A stretch of 64,000 bases of DNA from contig NW_019775394.1 of the NCBI RefSeq assembly GCF_001039355.2, positions 76,862-140,861 of the forward strand. The letters are read 5' to 3'. The translations under genes and the position numbers were made by a program. The number at the start of each line of letters is the position of its first letter. Within the stretch, counting starts at the first letter, position 1. Below the pieces are notes generated by a model. The model was not told the DNA's origin and ran no database searches. It worked only from the letters and a program-made list of their open reading frames with translations. Shown here in pieces: positions 36,501-62,638 of this stretch. Source of the DNA: Lingula anatina. Its lineage: Eukaryota > Brachiopoda > Lingulata > Lingulida > Lingulidae.

Positions 36501-39500
36501 GGAGACCACATTTATAAAAGATGCCGCAAACGGGTTATCATCCAAAGAAAACAAAGCTGTTTAGGTAATGTTTTGGACACAGACCGAAATTTGTTTGAAG
36601 TGTACTTGCAGAATTTTACTTTTGAAAACCACAGCATATGTTGCATATGAGTCGTAAGAGTAATCGCCCTTAAGTAAAGGAATAAATCAAACCGCTAATT
36701 CAATCCACGGTGTATGCTTAGCCACCTCTAACCAACAAGCTCGTTGCAATTTTTTCACGGTTGTGAAAATTGAATTTATGGAATGATACATAAAAGCCAC
36801 AATTCTCACTGAAGTGATCTGATAAATTAAACCTTTTTCACAGTATCTGACTGGGAAATAACTGCAGTGTGCCCCGAAAAATAACTAACTTATACCGGGC
36901 ATGTTTCGCCAATCTTCGCATTACATCGTTCATTACTTTGAATGAGACGAAAGTGATTCAGATCTACAGTACGTGCCAGTAAATTGATAAATAGCTTGCA
37001 TGCTCTCTACCATTAAAGCACACAATATTGTGCAATATCGGGTAAGACAATGTCAGAAGGAGCAATGTAGCACCAACCTTGGATACGTAATAAAGGTCTG
37101 GTAGCCTACTAGTAAGAATTAAAGTCTGTATGTGATTAAACGCACTGATGTATATCATGTCTACAGTGGTGGAAATTGGAAAAGCAACAAAAAATGTAAA
37201 ATTGAGAAGCCTAAAAGATATGTTATCACTTCACGTAGCACTTATGCAACTCCGCCAAAGGCACAACCGGAATCATTAGTAATAGTATTCTTTGCTGACA
37301 ACTTTCTTTTTTGCAAGGCAATTTCCTTAAGGGAACATAGATATATTTTTTAAATAACCCATGATACCACCTAACGTCACAGGGACAAGAATTGACGATT
37401 ATTAAGTGCTCAATGATTTAGATTACTCAGAGAAAAGTTGCTTTCGTCAAGAAACTAAAGATAACAATTTGGCATTTTTTTTTCAAACATATTACTTGTG
37501 GTACACAACACAACTAATTGATCGGTTAATGTTTTTGATATTTCTTATCTTATCTTTTTTTCTGGACCGTGGCGATCAGTGCCAGGGGGCAAGCTTCCGA
37601 ATAGGAACAAGACCACCTGAATGGGTGGGGCGACACTACACAGGGCAGGCAATGGAAACGTTACGTACACAAATGTATGCCATACAACTCTGAAATAAGA
37701 TTAAATGTGGTGCACCATCAATATGTACCCTCTACCAGGACCAGGGGATTCTTTTCACTTTATATTCACAGATATGCTAATTCATGACATTTTTGTACAG
37801 TGATCCTGTGACTAAATGCAAGAGATTATTACAGGAGAGAATCTTGGTATGGAATAAATCTCAACACTCAGTTGGCCTGTTGTATAACTTAAGCGATAAG
37901 AAACATTTAAACCCCAAAAAACAATATAAGATACCTTGGGTACACGTACTGACATTTCTTTTATACATTGCCCAAGAAATTTTGATGAGCACAAATCTTA
38001 AGTTTGCAAATGACAGTGACTCGTCAGACGTTGAAATATGAAAAAAATGTTGTTTACTTATTTATTTGCTGTCTTATCTATAGTTTACTATCTAGTTTTT
38101 ATTGATTTTACTCCTTTTGCATAAAGAAACGGACTACATAGAAAATATTATTTCTTTATATTCTAGTAAAACCATGGTAATATATCGTGTTATATTTTCA
38201 TGGTAATACTAGTTAAAAACTTTTTGCTATTTTATAAGGTAACAGTATATAACCAGTAATGCGTCGAGGTCCTCGTCATGCATCAGATGTGGTTTCATTA
38301 TAAGAACCAATTTCTGAGAACCAATTATTGTCAATTTCATGGTATAAAAACAACAATTTATGTATCAGATTTACGGAGTTCTTTTCAAAGCAAGGATTAT
38401 ATCTAATTTCCGCTAAAAATAGAAAGCAAGACAAACACAAACAAATTGATTGCAGACTTTAATGTAGGTCCAACTAGCCGGGAAGACTTTACGTCAGTTT
38501 ATATTGGATACTGTATTTGTTGTATACGTTTTATGCCAAAAAGACCTGTTATATTGCGCAAGAACAATGCATCAGGTGATTTGCACTAACCACACCTTAT
38601 CATTTCAACTCAAACTCTAGATGGTACGAACGTCACGATATGGAACATCATTAAGTGCATGTCTTAAGTTAGCATTTGCATTTCAAAAGGGTCAAACGAA
38701 TTTTTTTTTCTCAAAACAGTTCAACTTAATGAAACTATACATGTCTTCAGAATATGTCTTCAATATCAATAAACATCTTCAGTTTCACGATTAAGGGTTA
38801 TAGGAGGACATCACTCTGTTACTTTGTCACATAAGTTTTAGTCATTCGAATAAAGAGAAATAGAATATGTTTAAACTAACAGATCGACTGACAAAATCAT
38901 CACAAAGCTAGTGGAACATAGGTGCAAGAAATTGGCTATACAGCTACTGGTGTTGCAAAAGCCGATGAACGTCAATGTTTTTTTTTTCTATCAAGAACAC
39001 GGACATGGAGCGTCTTGCGTAGTTTCGAGAAAAGACAAGGCATTCAAAATCACCTGCGTTAATAAATTTGAAAGTTGTCGTTAAGATATATTTTAAGGCA
39101 AAATGCTTTATGATTTGCAAATTAAATGTTAAATCAAACAAAACTTTTTGTTTGCGACCATACATGTATAAGTGTGGCAAATAGCGATCTTTCTTGACTT
39201 TGGTTTCGTGAGGTGATCCCTTTCTTGAATAAGATCATACTTCTTTTGCATAAATATTTTTATATACTCGTAAAATCCAAAAAGAAAAATATGCCTCTGT
39301 TCTAAATCTAATCTTTATTGACTCAAAGAAATATTTTTTTCATTAGACTTAAATCAGTCTGAGACCAAGACGGTCTGAGAACAGGACTGTTTCGTTACGT
39401 CACACCACACCTTTTAGCTACACCACTTTAAGTGTTTAAACGAAGAAAAATTTTTCAGCATGGATTTTCCAGTTGACAAATGAAAATCCGTGACAATGTT

Positions 39501-42500
39501 ACACAAGATATATGAGAAGAAAATATATCACTGTTAATTTATTTGTTCATCTTGAGATACTGTCTTCAGTACATTGAGACACATTTATTATTTTTTTCTT
39601 TTCGTTAGACAGGGGGATTTGTTCCGCCATTTTGTTTTTGAAAAAGGAGGGGTGCATAGGTCTGTATCTTAGTGCATAGATCCGTTCCTTTCATAAGAAT
39701 GCATTTCGTGTTGGTAAAACAATAAAGCTGAGGCCGCAGCAAACGCTCACAAGCGTTGACTTTGGCACCCGTTTCAAAGGTGCGCCTCGTGTGAAATATT
39801 CCTTCCTACCTGATTCGTGCCATTTGGTGCGCGGGGGTCATCGTAGCAACAAGCGTTTTGGTCACATAAGTATATAGAAAAGGAAAAGAAAAGAAAATGG
39901 CCACTCCTCATCAAGAAACTCTTTTATTTCTGTAGAATATTTTTTCTATATTTTCTTTACATGAGCTTTGTTATCTATAATAGCTAAAATATTTATGCGA
40001 TATAAATGTCACTTTACAAAGCTGTGTTACATGTGTTATGTTACGAGTACGTGTCATTTGGTGCATAGAGTTCATCTTATTCTAGTTAGGTGCATGGATA
40101 GCTTGTCTCCCTGATACTCTTGGGGCGATTCCTTATTAAAATGATTATACCATAGGCTTATTATTTAAAAGCATTGCGTTTGTCTTAAATTTTGATCCAT
40201 CTAAAAATTACAAATATCTGACAAAACAAAATATCTAAGCTTATGTAGGTAACAAACATAATTCTTGTATCTTAAAGATGTTTTACTTGGTTTATCATAA
40301 ACTACCGAGATCTCTTTTTTATGATTGCCCCCCCCCCCCCCATCAAAATATACGGCACTAGAATGTGTGGGATGTACAACAGTTTATCTTTATCACTTCA
40401 CAGTGGACAACGGTCGAGGCAGTTTGATGCCAATTAATTCTTTAATAAATCCTCAATTTAATTAATCCCTGATTTAATAATTCCCCGATTTAATAAATCA
40501 TTGATTATTGAATTTCTTCTGTTTTTGATAGGTTTGCTTAAAATCCCAAACTGCGATTGTGTAGCTTGAAATGACGTGGCCATTGTATGTAGTTGCGTGC
40601 TTTGGCCAACTCGAACAATGATCCTACACTCTCTCTCTTTTTTTATGTGTAGAATATCTTTTTAGAATAAAACACTATTAACCTTGAAAGATGAAAGAGA
40701 TGTGTAAGTCTTATCTTGCGCATCATCGTTTTCTTACAAATCTGTATGTCATAAGTCGCCACTATTGATTCCGGTACCTTGACGTGCTAGGGGCTTTTAA
40801 TCAAAGCAGTGCTATTTTTTACTTTTGAAACCACATGTAATTTTGAAACTCTGTTCCATTGTTTAGTTTAATCGCTTCAGCATGGTTCCACGACTTGAAA
40901 AAAAAAAGAATCGTGGCATTTCTTCAAGCTTCAACATTGGGAATTGAAAAGCTATAATTCACATACAACAAGTTAACATATACCGTTTTTTTTTTAAATT
41001 TCACTAGCTTATCCATAGTTAAAGGGGTGTGCTAATTAATAATCAAAATACTATTTTACACTTCCTGTTACATGCGGTTAAGGATATTGAAATTCGTTCA
41101 AAGGGTCATAGACCAACTGCTTTGACATCAAGACTACTTAGATTGAGACACATATTACACTGCGCCTCACAAAATGAATGCAAGGCTTATTGAAAATAAC
41201 GGCAAAGTTGTGACCAGCGCACATCTTATAAAGAAATGTACGAATAGATGACATCAATCCCTCGTCTTGATTCTTGAAGGAAAATTGGCCCCTCCTCAAT
41301 TCTTTTTATGCATCAACAGTTATCAAAGCAGTAATGTTATTTGTCATCGTGGAAAAAATTGTTGACATAGATGGGCAACAGTACTGTTAAGATTATTGCC
41401 TCCGAATGTATGGCGCCAATTTTAGTGGTTCCCATATGAGTTTATGTAAGGCAAAACATTCGCATCCATTTGTGCTTTTCTCACTTTTTTATTAGTTTTA
41501 AGGAAGGGTATTAACTTTAATTTTCTGGTCTATCTTTTCTTAATTGATTTTTGCTTATTGTCAATGCTCTTAACTTTGATTATACAACGAACACTTCAAT
41601 ATTTTCGTTTACGAAGAGTTAAAGAATTTACTATACCTGTTATCGTGTCATTAACGATTGCATAGACATTGAAATTAGTCAGATGAATTGCGTAAATTTT
41701 AGAGGTTTTTCATTATGTTTTGGATTGTAGAATTATAAGAACCAGTGCCTGCTGTATCAATACAAAAGTTTTGACTCTTACTTTTATGGAAAAAACACTT
41801 TTAAATGAAATCCAATAGTTAAAGTTCCTCTTTTTATGCATGGAGCGAAAAGGTAAAAAATTTAATATATTGTAGTCATAAGTTTTATGTATTTGTAGAT
41901 AATAATTTGCAGATTTGAGTTAATTAGTCTTATTTAATGAAACATTCTGCCAGTCAGAAGAATGACGTTATTTCAGCATTAAAAATTCACACTTTCTATC
42001 CTAGGAAACATTGGCCCTATCAAATTAAAGCCTAATCAAATTAAATCATGAATTTGTTAAGGCTACTGTTGTAAAACTACTCATGTAATTGCTGTTACTG
42101 TTATTTTCTTCGGTATTTCTCATTCATTTATTTCTATTTTTCATTTTTATTATTATCATATTTTGTATTTTAAGCTACTGCATTAATGGATCATTTTAAA
42201 TTTTGATTTTAAATTTATTAGAAGTCTTTTTTGACGATTTAAAGGAAATATCAGCAATCAGCATTTGATGATGCCAAAAAAAAATGAAAACCACATAAAA
42301 TATATATATGTTTATTTTCACAATATAGACATCCAGTGATTTCAGCACAATTGACAGTTACATCAGAATGTCTTTTTATAGACTAACCCAGTCGAAACCT
42401 ACGGAAAGAATCATCGCGTGGACCACCCTTCATTACTGCTTTTATAAACAAAAACGCCCTTTAGCCCGGATAATTAATGGTTTAGAAAAACTGACTTCGT

Positions 42501-45356
42501 TCATTTAATACTGAGTATCTCTCCTTAGTATTTTCAGAACCTTTCGCTGCCACCTTTAACAAACCTAATGATGGCAGTTATGACTGTATCTAGGGCCAGG
42601 TATATATTTAAGTTCTGTTTGTTGTGATATTTTTATAACGGAGTAGATAACAGATAAGATACAACCCAGACCATTGCAAAGTCTTATCTTCCTTTTTTGT
42701 TTATGTGCTGTCTATAAGGGACTGATTATTAACCGATCATTTAGACTGGGTGTGTTTTTTTCACAAATTAGAGAGTAGTAATACATGATTGTGTCCTATT
42801 TTGAAGAATCATTTATTTACACTCTTATAACTCAAAGGTAGACCCTTCTGCTCTTGACATAAGAATTAAACTAATAACTTTTTTATTTTGTTGTCAGACA
42901 CTTGACATCAAGTCGGAAAAAATGAGGAATACAAGCCATGATGCAAAAATAAGCATATGATGGCAAGCAATGGTCATTTAGTGTGTATTTCTAAACAAAT
43001 ATCCCCGATGTGGTTTATGTTTAGTGAAAGGGATTGCAATGCCCTTACACAAGTGTCTACATTGGTAAGTGGGTGTTCTACGTTATGTTGACTATATGAC
43101 GTAGGCGTAATTTATGACGAAACAGCTTTTCATAGGACAAGCATCTCAGTTGCCTATCACCAAAATAATGCATTTAAAAAAATATCATAATCAGAGTCAT
43201 AGTTTTTTATCATATTTTCATCCATACTATGTTATATTTTTCTAAAGAATTAAATTTTGATCCGGAAAGACCAGTAATTCTGAAGTGTAATTTTATACAT
43301 ATTTGTGCAGTTATTTGTAAAAGTAAATCCCGCGGCCAATGTGATAAATGACAAACTCAAATCAAGTCATTTTCTTTTCAGCAGAAGGATCGTGGAGTCA
43401 CAGTTCCTGCGGTTTGTTTAGCGATTTGAGTCCCTGACGTGGTAATACATGTTGTATCAAGACGGTAAATTTGATTTATAGTGCGAACCTCTCCTTTACA
43501 TAAATGTAACAGTGCCAGATCAGTTAGGTTCTTCGCGTCAGACGATACCTGCCATTTGTTAAAGACCTCTGTTTATTTTTATACAATCTAGAGACGTTAT
43601 GTGACCGTGGCGATATACGCTCTATTCCACTTTTTTTAAGAATTGCGGAACTTTCTCGCGGTACGTATGTTAAATAATACACTGACACCTACTCGCTGAT
43701 GATCAAAGTTCTCTGGCATATATCGCTCGGGTGACAGTGTATCATTTCACACATAACTTTGTTTGGTCAATGGAACGTATCAAATCGGTCCCTAATTTTT
43801 GTAACGACTTGAAAAAAAATTTGGGGGCGGTATACATGATAGGATCATCTTTAGGACCGTTGATCACATTACCATGCCTGATACCATGCCTATGGTACCG
43901 TTCTATCTCATATAACCAGATTGATGTTGGGGAAATACTTTTGTCCTTTGACTATTTCTCCTGTTTTTCTTTTGGAGAACTGAAAATCATTTGTAATGAA
44001 CATTACAATGCAAATCAAGTCAATATTCCATCCAACTAAACTCACAGAATGACAAATCCCTTAACGCATCACCTCGATATATACTATTAGCAAACACAGG
44101 CAAAATGCGCCCATCTCAAATTTTAACCTGTATATACTGATAGACAAGTATCTACCATATTAACATTTTATTTAGTTCCTTTTCTTTCTTATATTATATA
44201 AAAAAACAGTGACATTAAAAGTAGCATAAGCAGCCAACAATGTTAACATGTAACATAATAAGCTGAATAAATTATTATTATTATTATAAATAAGTACCCA
44301 CGTAAATCAAAATACCTTGAGTTAGGCCTATTCGTTGGTGGCACTAAACTCTAGCCTCATAGATTTTTGGTGTCTAAGAAGCAGTATCGCACCGGACTAA
44401 ATGCCATTTTCGACATAAGTCATATATAATATACGTTTTAATCTTAGTGGACCACATTGTCTTTCACAATTTTGACAAAAATCCGCCAAATGTACGGATA
44501 AAATTCCGTTAGAGTAAAAACAAAACAAGCAATACTTGAAAGAAAATTCCTTCACCTTGTCTCCAGCCATTGTAATTAAAATTTCAAATGGTACGCCAAC
44601 GATGCCCATAAATTAGAAAAAAGTAAAAAAGTGTGCATTATTTCATCTCGAAATGACAGTGACCATCAGAAAGCGGCTAGCGTCAACATTCAATCCCACA
44701 CAATACTCGACTAACAGCGGGATTCTACAAACAATCTTATCTCTACTACGCGCCCTAGGCTCTTCCTGTCCGCATGGCTCCTTTACCTACTTGAAATTAG
44801 TTTTCTCCGTAAATAAAAAAAGTTTTGATTAAGATATGATCTTACTTGAATATAAACCTTCAGGTATTTTCTTGAAAATCTACGAAAGTTTCAATTTTCA
44901 CAGATTCATAAAACTATTAGTGAAATTTGCTGGGATATCTGAAGGTGGCGCATAAGGCATGAGCTACTGAAGTGTAAACGAGATAATTTGATTTTGAAAT
45001 TAGGATCAGTATCTGTTCTACGTAAGTTTTAAACATTTGTGTTATTATTCCAAACCAGGTTGAATTAAAGTCTATTAGGCAATAAGTATTTTAATTTGGT
45101 GTCTAAAAATATTGAACAAGTGATTGCATCTTAGATTTTTGTATCAAAACAATCATTTTGTGTTCTTAATTTTGATATGTAGAGATTTTGTTGGAATTAA
45201 TCATATACATGTATATTGAAGGGTCTTTTACTAACAATTACCCAAAATTATTTGAAATGATGGTAATAATCCAGATCGATCATTCTTGAGGTCCAATTAC
45301 TTTTGTTGTGTTAATAAATAGAATTAACGCAATGACCAGATAGGCCTATTGGAACC

Positions 45357-45363
<7 letters not shown>
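30592..45363. other. 14.8 kb gene desert upstream of Alx
   Basis: No exon chain, domain or reverse transcriptase could be recognised on either strand. Notable points are a C14 run at 40328-40341, a CpG-rich patch around 33380-33560, a GC-richer patch at 37565-37665, and an 85-codon ATG frame at 37784-38041 (reported as a finding). Its position upstream of a developmental homeobox gene would suit distant enhancers, but nothing in the sequence proves that. Confidence 0.45.

Positions 45364-45395
<32 letters not shown>
45364..45395 (+). repeat. T32 homopolymer
   Basis: A run of 32 T. On the minus strand this is a poly(A), which can mark the 3' end of a retroposed copy, but no retroposed sequence is recognisable beside it. 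Confidence 0.9.
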
Positions 45396-45397
<2 letters not shown>

Positions 45398-45819
45398 AAA
45401 ACCAACGAAGCAGTTTAAATTTAAATCATCCATCAAGACATGTTCAAAACCAAATAATATAACCCATAAAAATGGCAAGGTCTGCACACGTCAATTGCCT
45501 GAAACCAGCTATATTCCTTACACTGATAAATTCGTCAACATTGGTGAGCTTAGTTGAATAATGGCTTATACTTCCAGATGTCCTCCTGTTGAGCATGCAT
45601 ATAAATGTATATATAGTAAGACTACATAGAAAAATCAAATGAAAAAAATATCATCACTACAAAAAAGTATGACGTAAAACGCATGGCCAATGAAGAATTG
45701 CCTGACTAATTTCAATATTTAACAGGTAAGAGGAGGGTTTATGAAACGCATCATAATTTTATAAAATATATAACTAAATGTGTACCTCAAATATACACCT
45801 AACCCCTATAAGTTATCCA

Positions 45820-46038
45820 TCAGAGTAAAAGTGTCTTCTTTGGTTTGATTCCTGAAGAATGATACAATTGAAGCAACAGGTAAGCAACGGTCACCAGGAA
45901 TGCATACATCCAAAAGTAGAGAGACCACGGGGTATAGAATAAAAACGAAATGTCATCCATAGATTCACACGATCTCCCATCCCCGTGGTTGTTTTCGTAA
46001 GGTTCCAACATTCCCATTCCACTTGTATCTGTTGGCAT
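45820..46038 (-). CDS. Putative single-pass membrane micropeptide (72 aa)
   Basis: The first ATG of the frame has A at -3 (AACATG). The peptide starts MPTDTSGMGMLEPYE, is acidic and polar for about 32 residues, and then has a membrane segment within SLYFWMYAFLVTVAYLLL. It ends in a short basic tail with KPKK, as expected for a type III single-pass protein with the tail in the cytosol. It lies head to head with Alx, start codons 318 bp apart. No family is recognised and no poly(A) signal is close. It could be chance, but the polarity pattern is orderly. Confidence 0.4.
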   Translation of the reverse strand: MPTDTSGMGMLEPYENNHGDGRSCESMDDISFLFYTPWSLYFWMYAFLVTVAYLLLQLYHSSGIKPKKTLLL

Positions 46039-46356
46039 GTTGTTCGAACCTTGTTGTTTACTTGTCACTCAATCCCGATTCAGGGAGCGGATGCTACTGC
46101 TAAGGCGGTAAAGACGCCTCAGCCAATAGGCTCGCGAGACCGCTTGCTGGAAACTTTATCCATGTAACAACATCGTCTGCGTGCTGTAGCTACATAGGTC
46201 GTCTGCCAGCTTTTTGCTTCTTATCTTAGACCAAGAGGCGCTGGTCTTCCAAAACTGAGCATCTTTGGTAAACGCAGACGATCGTTTCTGATCGGCCAGA
46301 CGATCAGGTAGAGTTCGATAAGAAAAAGGCGGCAACCAGGGGAGGAGAACGAAGGG
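46039..46356. promoter_or_regulatory. CpG-rich divergent promoter region of Alx
   Basis: The segment is visibly richer in GC and CpG than its flanks and contains a CCAAT box at 46123-46127 (AGCCAATAGG). No TATA box sits at a suitable distance. It probably includes the Alx 5' UTR. If the minus-strand micropeptide is real, the promoter is shared. Confidence 0.5.
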
Positions 46357-59277
<12,921 letters not shown>

Positions 59278-59333
59278 GTTTAGTTAAATATGGACATGGT
59301 TGGGTGTCAAGTCGGTCGAAATGTCTTCAATCA

Positions 59334-59339
59334 AATAAA
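59334..59339 (+). promoter_or_regulatory. Candidate proximal poly(A) signal of Alx
   Basis: AATAAA lies 57 bases after the stop. Another AATAAA near 60066 would give a 3' UTR of about 0.8 kb. Confidence 0.45.
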
Positions 59340-61845
59340 GAGTAAAGACAACATCGCCAAATAAGGTGAATTTCGTTTGGTTGGCAACATTACAATTGCT
59401 TAAACGCGTGGAAGGAGAGAAATTCGACGACAGCTGGATTTATAGTTTGACACTGCTTGAACTTGGTAGGACTACCTTGAAGAAGGTCCAAAAAGCCAAG
59501 GACGGGGACTGATGGCTGTTAAATTCCTTGACATCACTTTATCTAGGTAATATCACACTGAACCACGTTCTGTCTACGATTACGTCAATTTAAGATTTTT
59601 CTGTTCGAACAATGCAAGAGACAACTATCTCAATCTATATGGGAATCCATGGATATCAATCACGTTTTGCAGAAATGTTCACCAGATGAATTCAGCACAT
59701 ATATTGCAGATTTGTCCCATGTACAGAAAACAGGCAAATCACGCTGGACAGCATTGATCACTATTATATGCAAAATAATCGGTTACGCAGAATCAGTGCT
59801 GCCAAGAAGTTGTGTGGAGTTAAAAACACTTTAATCCTGATGGTTTTGCTATTAAATCCGACATGACTGATATAGCAAAACGAACTTTGTGATCTTTCCG
59901 TCGCTTACAAAGTGCCTGAAGACGAAAGTTACGCCATAGAATTAGTATCAGTAATGTTAAATACATCTTGATTGGCGAAAAAAGGCTTATGATCCCTTAG
60001 CAATGTATTAGGCCTGCTGCTCCTTCTTGCAATTTAGCTGCAACTTTGCTGCAAATTAGCAGCAATAAAATATTTTTTGCAATCTCCTGCAAATTCGTAG
60101 CCGCAAACTTTTAGTTTACAGCAATATTGCTGCAAACTTTTCATTTTGCTGAGGGATGATCGCGAGTAACTGTAAGAAGCATATCTTTATGTTAAGATCT
60201 ATAGTTTTGGAAAAACGACATCTTTGCTTGAAATCCGTCCAAATCTTTACAAAAGCTAATGTCGGCACTTTCTTTGTAAATTGAATTAAAGTATTAATAT
60301 TTTTAGATAAAAAATGTAAATATGTATATATATTCAAATATGGTACTATGTTTGATTTAAATTTTGACGCTAAGCTTCGCGCTTTAGAAATTACGAATGA
60401 TCTACACTTTTTCACAAAATTCACCATATGAAATGAGTAAGATATTTATTGTATATAGAAAAGTAAGATGAAATACCGGTGGATATAATATACACATATC
60501 ATTTTATAACTTCATGGTATCCGTGAGAGTAGTGCGCGGGACATTAACATACCAACCCTTTTAAAAAGGGGTTATGAAAAAAAATACTTTCAAGCTACAC
60601 GTCAGCGCCGGTGAAAGATTTTCAAGACCTTAAGAATGTTTTCCTTTAATGCTTTATTAGGATATGCAAAAGAAAAGTTTTGTTAGTTTTTGGTTCTCAA
60701 AATATTTTATAATTTCAGTGCTTTTGCTCGTTTATCAGCTGATGGAATTTTGAATCACCGCATTCACAAAGTGCCTTCAGAACTATTTTACCTGTATTGA
60801 TGAATGATGCCATATTAATCAAGATACTATAAATCATTCTGATGTGATATTTTCAGTGCCAAACGTTGCAATAAAATGTAAATAAATGTAGTCATAGGGT
60901 TAAGATGGCTAAAGTATTTTGTTATTATTTGAATAAGGTTAGTAGTTTAGTACAATCATGTTTGATTCAGAGTGAGCGACCAGAACACTTATGTATATGT
61001 TCGACATGCAAATGTCAGGAAAATCCTGTAAAGCAGAGGTTTATATCGAGTTTGATAAGAAAAAGGGAAAACATCCAAGGTAAAACGTTTTAAATTTCAG
61101 AGCAAATCCAGGTGAAAGGGTCTCTGCCGCCGCTCTTAATCTGTAATACCAAAGTTGAAATGACATAACTTTCCACATTCTAAACAGACGCCTATCATGC
61201 GCCAAATCTCGCTTGTGTACATGCAATGCTTTTAAAGGTGCTGGCATGTCACAGAGTATTGCTCTCTAGTAAACAATATGAAGAATGTAAACAAAGAATG
61301 AAAACTGAAAAACGTACATCAACTATGAGACAATGTTTTTTGGATCAAATTTCATTTGCAATTTAAGATAACCTAGAAAGAAATGAGACACTTTAAAGAG
61401 ACCTGTTGCGTTGTGTGATGGTTTGATGCTATCGTTAATCACAAACTTATTTACTGGATGTTATAGTAAGCCCCGTTTATTCACAATGAAAATAAGTTAT
61501 ATAACAATTTTGTAAATTACACAAACAAGTCACTTTGAATATTATACAAAAAGTATTTTAAAATTTACACTTTTACTCATATTTATTTTACCACACCATA
61601 AAGAATAATTAAACTAAGTACTAACTGGTTCTGAAGAAGCTATGGAAATCTATTCAACTTGACAGGAATACGCAAAATAGATGACAAAAGTTTGTCAAAC
61701 AAAGCAAAGGCAGTAGGTTTGCACCTGATAACATCAGAAATCATGGGTGTTTATATTATCAATCTAAAAATCTGTGAAAAATAATGATAAATATGATATG
61801 TACAATTTGAAAATTATTTAATTAATTGTGCAATAAATATGCAAA

Positions 61846-61896
<51 letters not shown>

Positions 61897-62578
61897 AAGT
61901 AGTAAGTAAATATTAGGACTATTATGCAATGACCAAGCCAGAGTCTCTTTGTTTTAATTTACATTGCTCACCACTGGGGGAGTTGGTAAATAAATGGAAA
62001 GGTCATTGATACAGATTTATGCTAGAAATATCTTAGCCAAATTCAATTTCACAATAAAGATTAATTTTCAGTAGCTTTCTGAACCCAATTCAGTTATTCT
62101 TTCAATTATCACCAGGTATAAGACAATGTTGTTTCTTTGTGTACTTCTCGTACCTTCTTTGAAGGTTTTAATTGTAAGCTTTTTTGCCTTCTAAGAATCA
62201 CTTTACTAGTAGGCATGCAATGTAGTCAAGATTCTGTGGGGATGATATTTCCTTTGGACTCTGTATCTGGAATTCACACTTGCAGTCTACATAATGAGCA
62301 TTTCTAAAAGCCCAGGAGAGATACATTGCAATTTTTAGTCTGGTTAACATATGGAGAAATAAACAGTTGTAGAGCATTCACTTAATAACAGAGTAATTTC
62401 ACGGCCACAAGCCTAGTATGGCTCCTAAGATTTGATTCATCTTTTCCTGAGTGAGAGTATCTATATTGTTTGCTCAGACGGGTGTCAAATTTGAAAAACT
62501 TGTTCTTTCAGTGCCTGCCAAATCCATTATATATACGAGATCTATTGGCCTTTTCCTCGAGGTTTTCATTCCTCATGC
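59340..62578. other. Convergent intergenic region between Alx and the right-edge gene
   Basis: The 5' part may be distal Alx 3' UTR. It has a cluster of TGCTGCAA/TTGCAGCA-type motifs at 60020-60145, with the small palindrome TTGCTG...CAGCAA near 60047-60065. An AAAT microsatellite lies at 61843-61897. On the minus strand, AATAAA (plus TTTATT) near 61473 could end the right-edge gene. Confidence 0.45.
61843..61897 (+). repeat. (AAAT)n microsatellite
   Basis: A tetranucleotide tract of about 13 units. Confidence 0.95.
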
Positions 62579-62638
62579 TCAAGTGAAGAACACATTGCCC
62601 AGTAAATCCAGCAACTCACAATCTACTAAGTCCAGTGT
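62579..62638 (-). CDS. Possible terminal exon of the right-edge gene
   Basis: It encodes 19 residues, TLDLVDCELLDLLGNVFFT, then TGA, in phase 0 with the preceding exon. The acceptor CATCCTAG has a poor pyrimidine tract, so a different last exon remains possible. Confidence 0.4.
   Translation of the reverse strand, partial: TLDLVDCELLDLLGNVFFT

Noticed and set aside
43731-44039. 102-codon plus frame in the gene desert
   Set aside because: It begins at GTG, has no family resemblance and sits in AT-rich sequence where frames of this size arise by chance.
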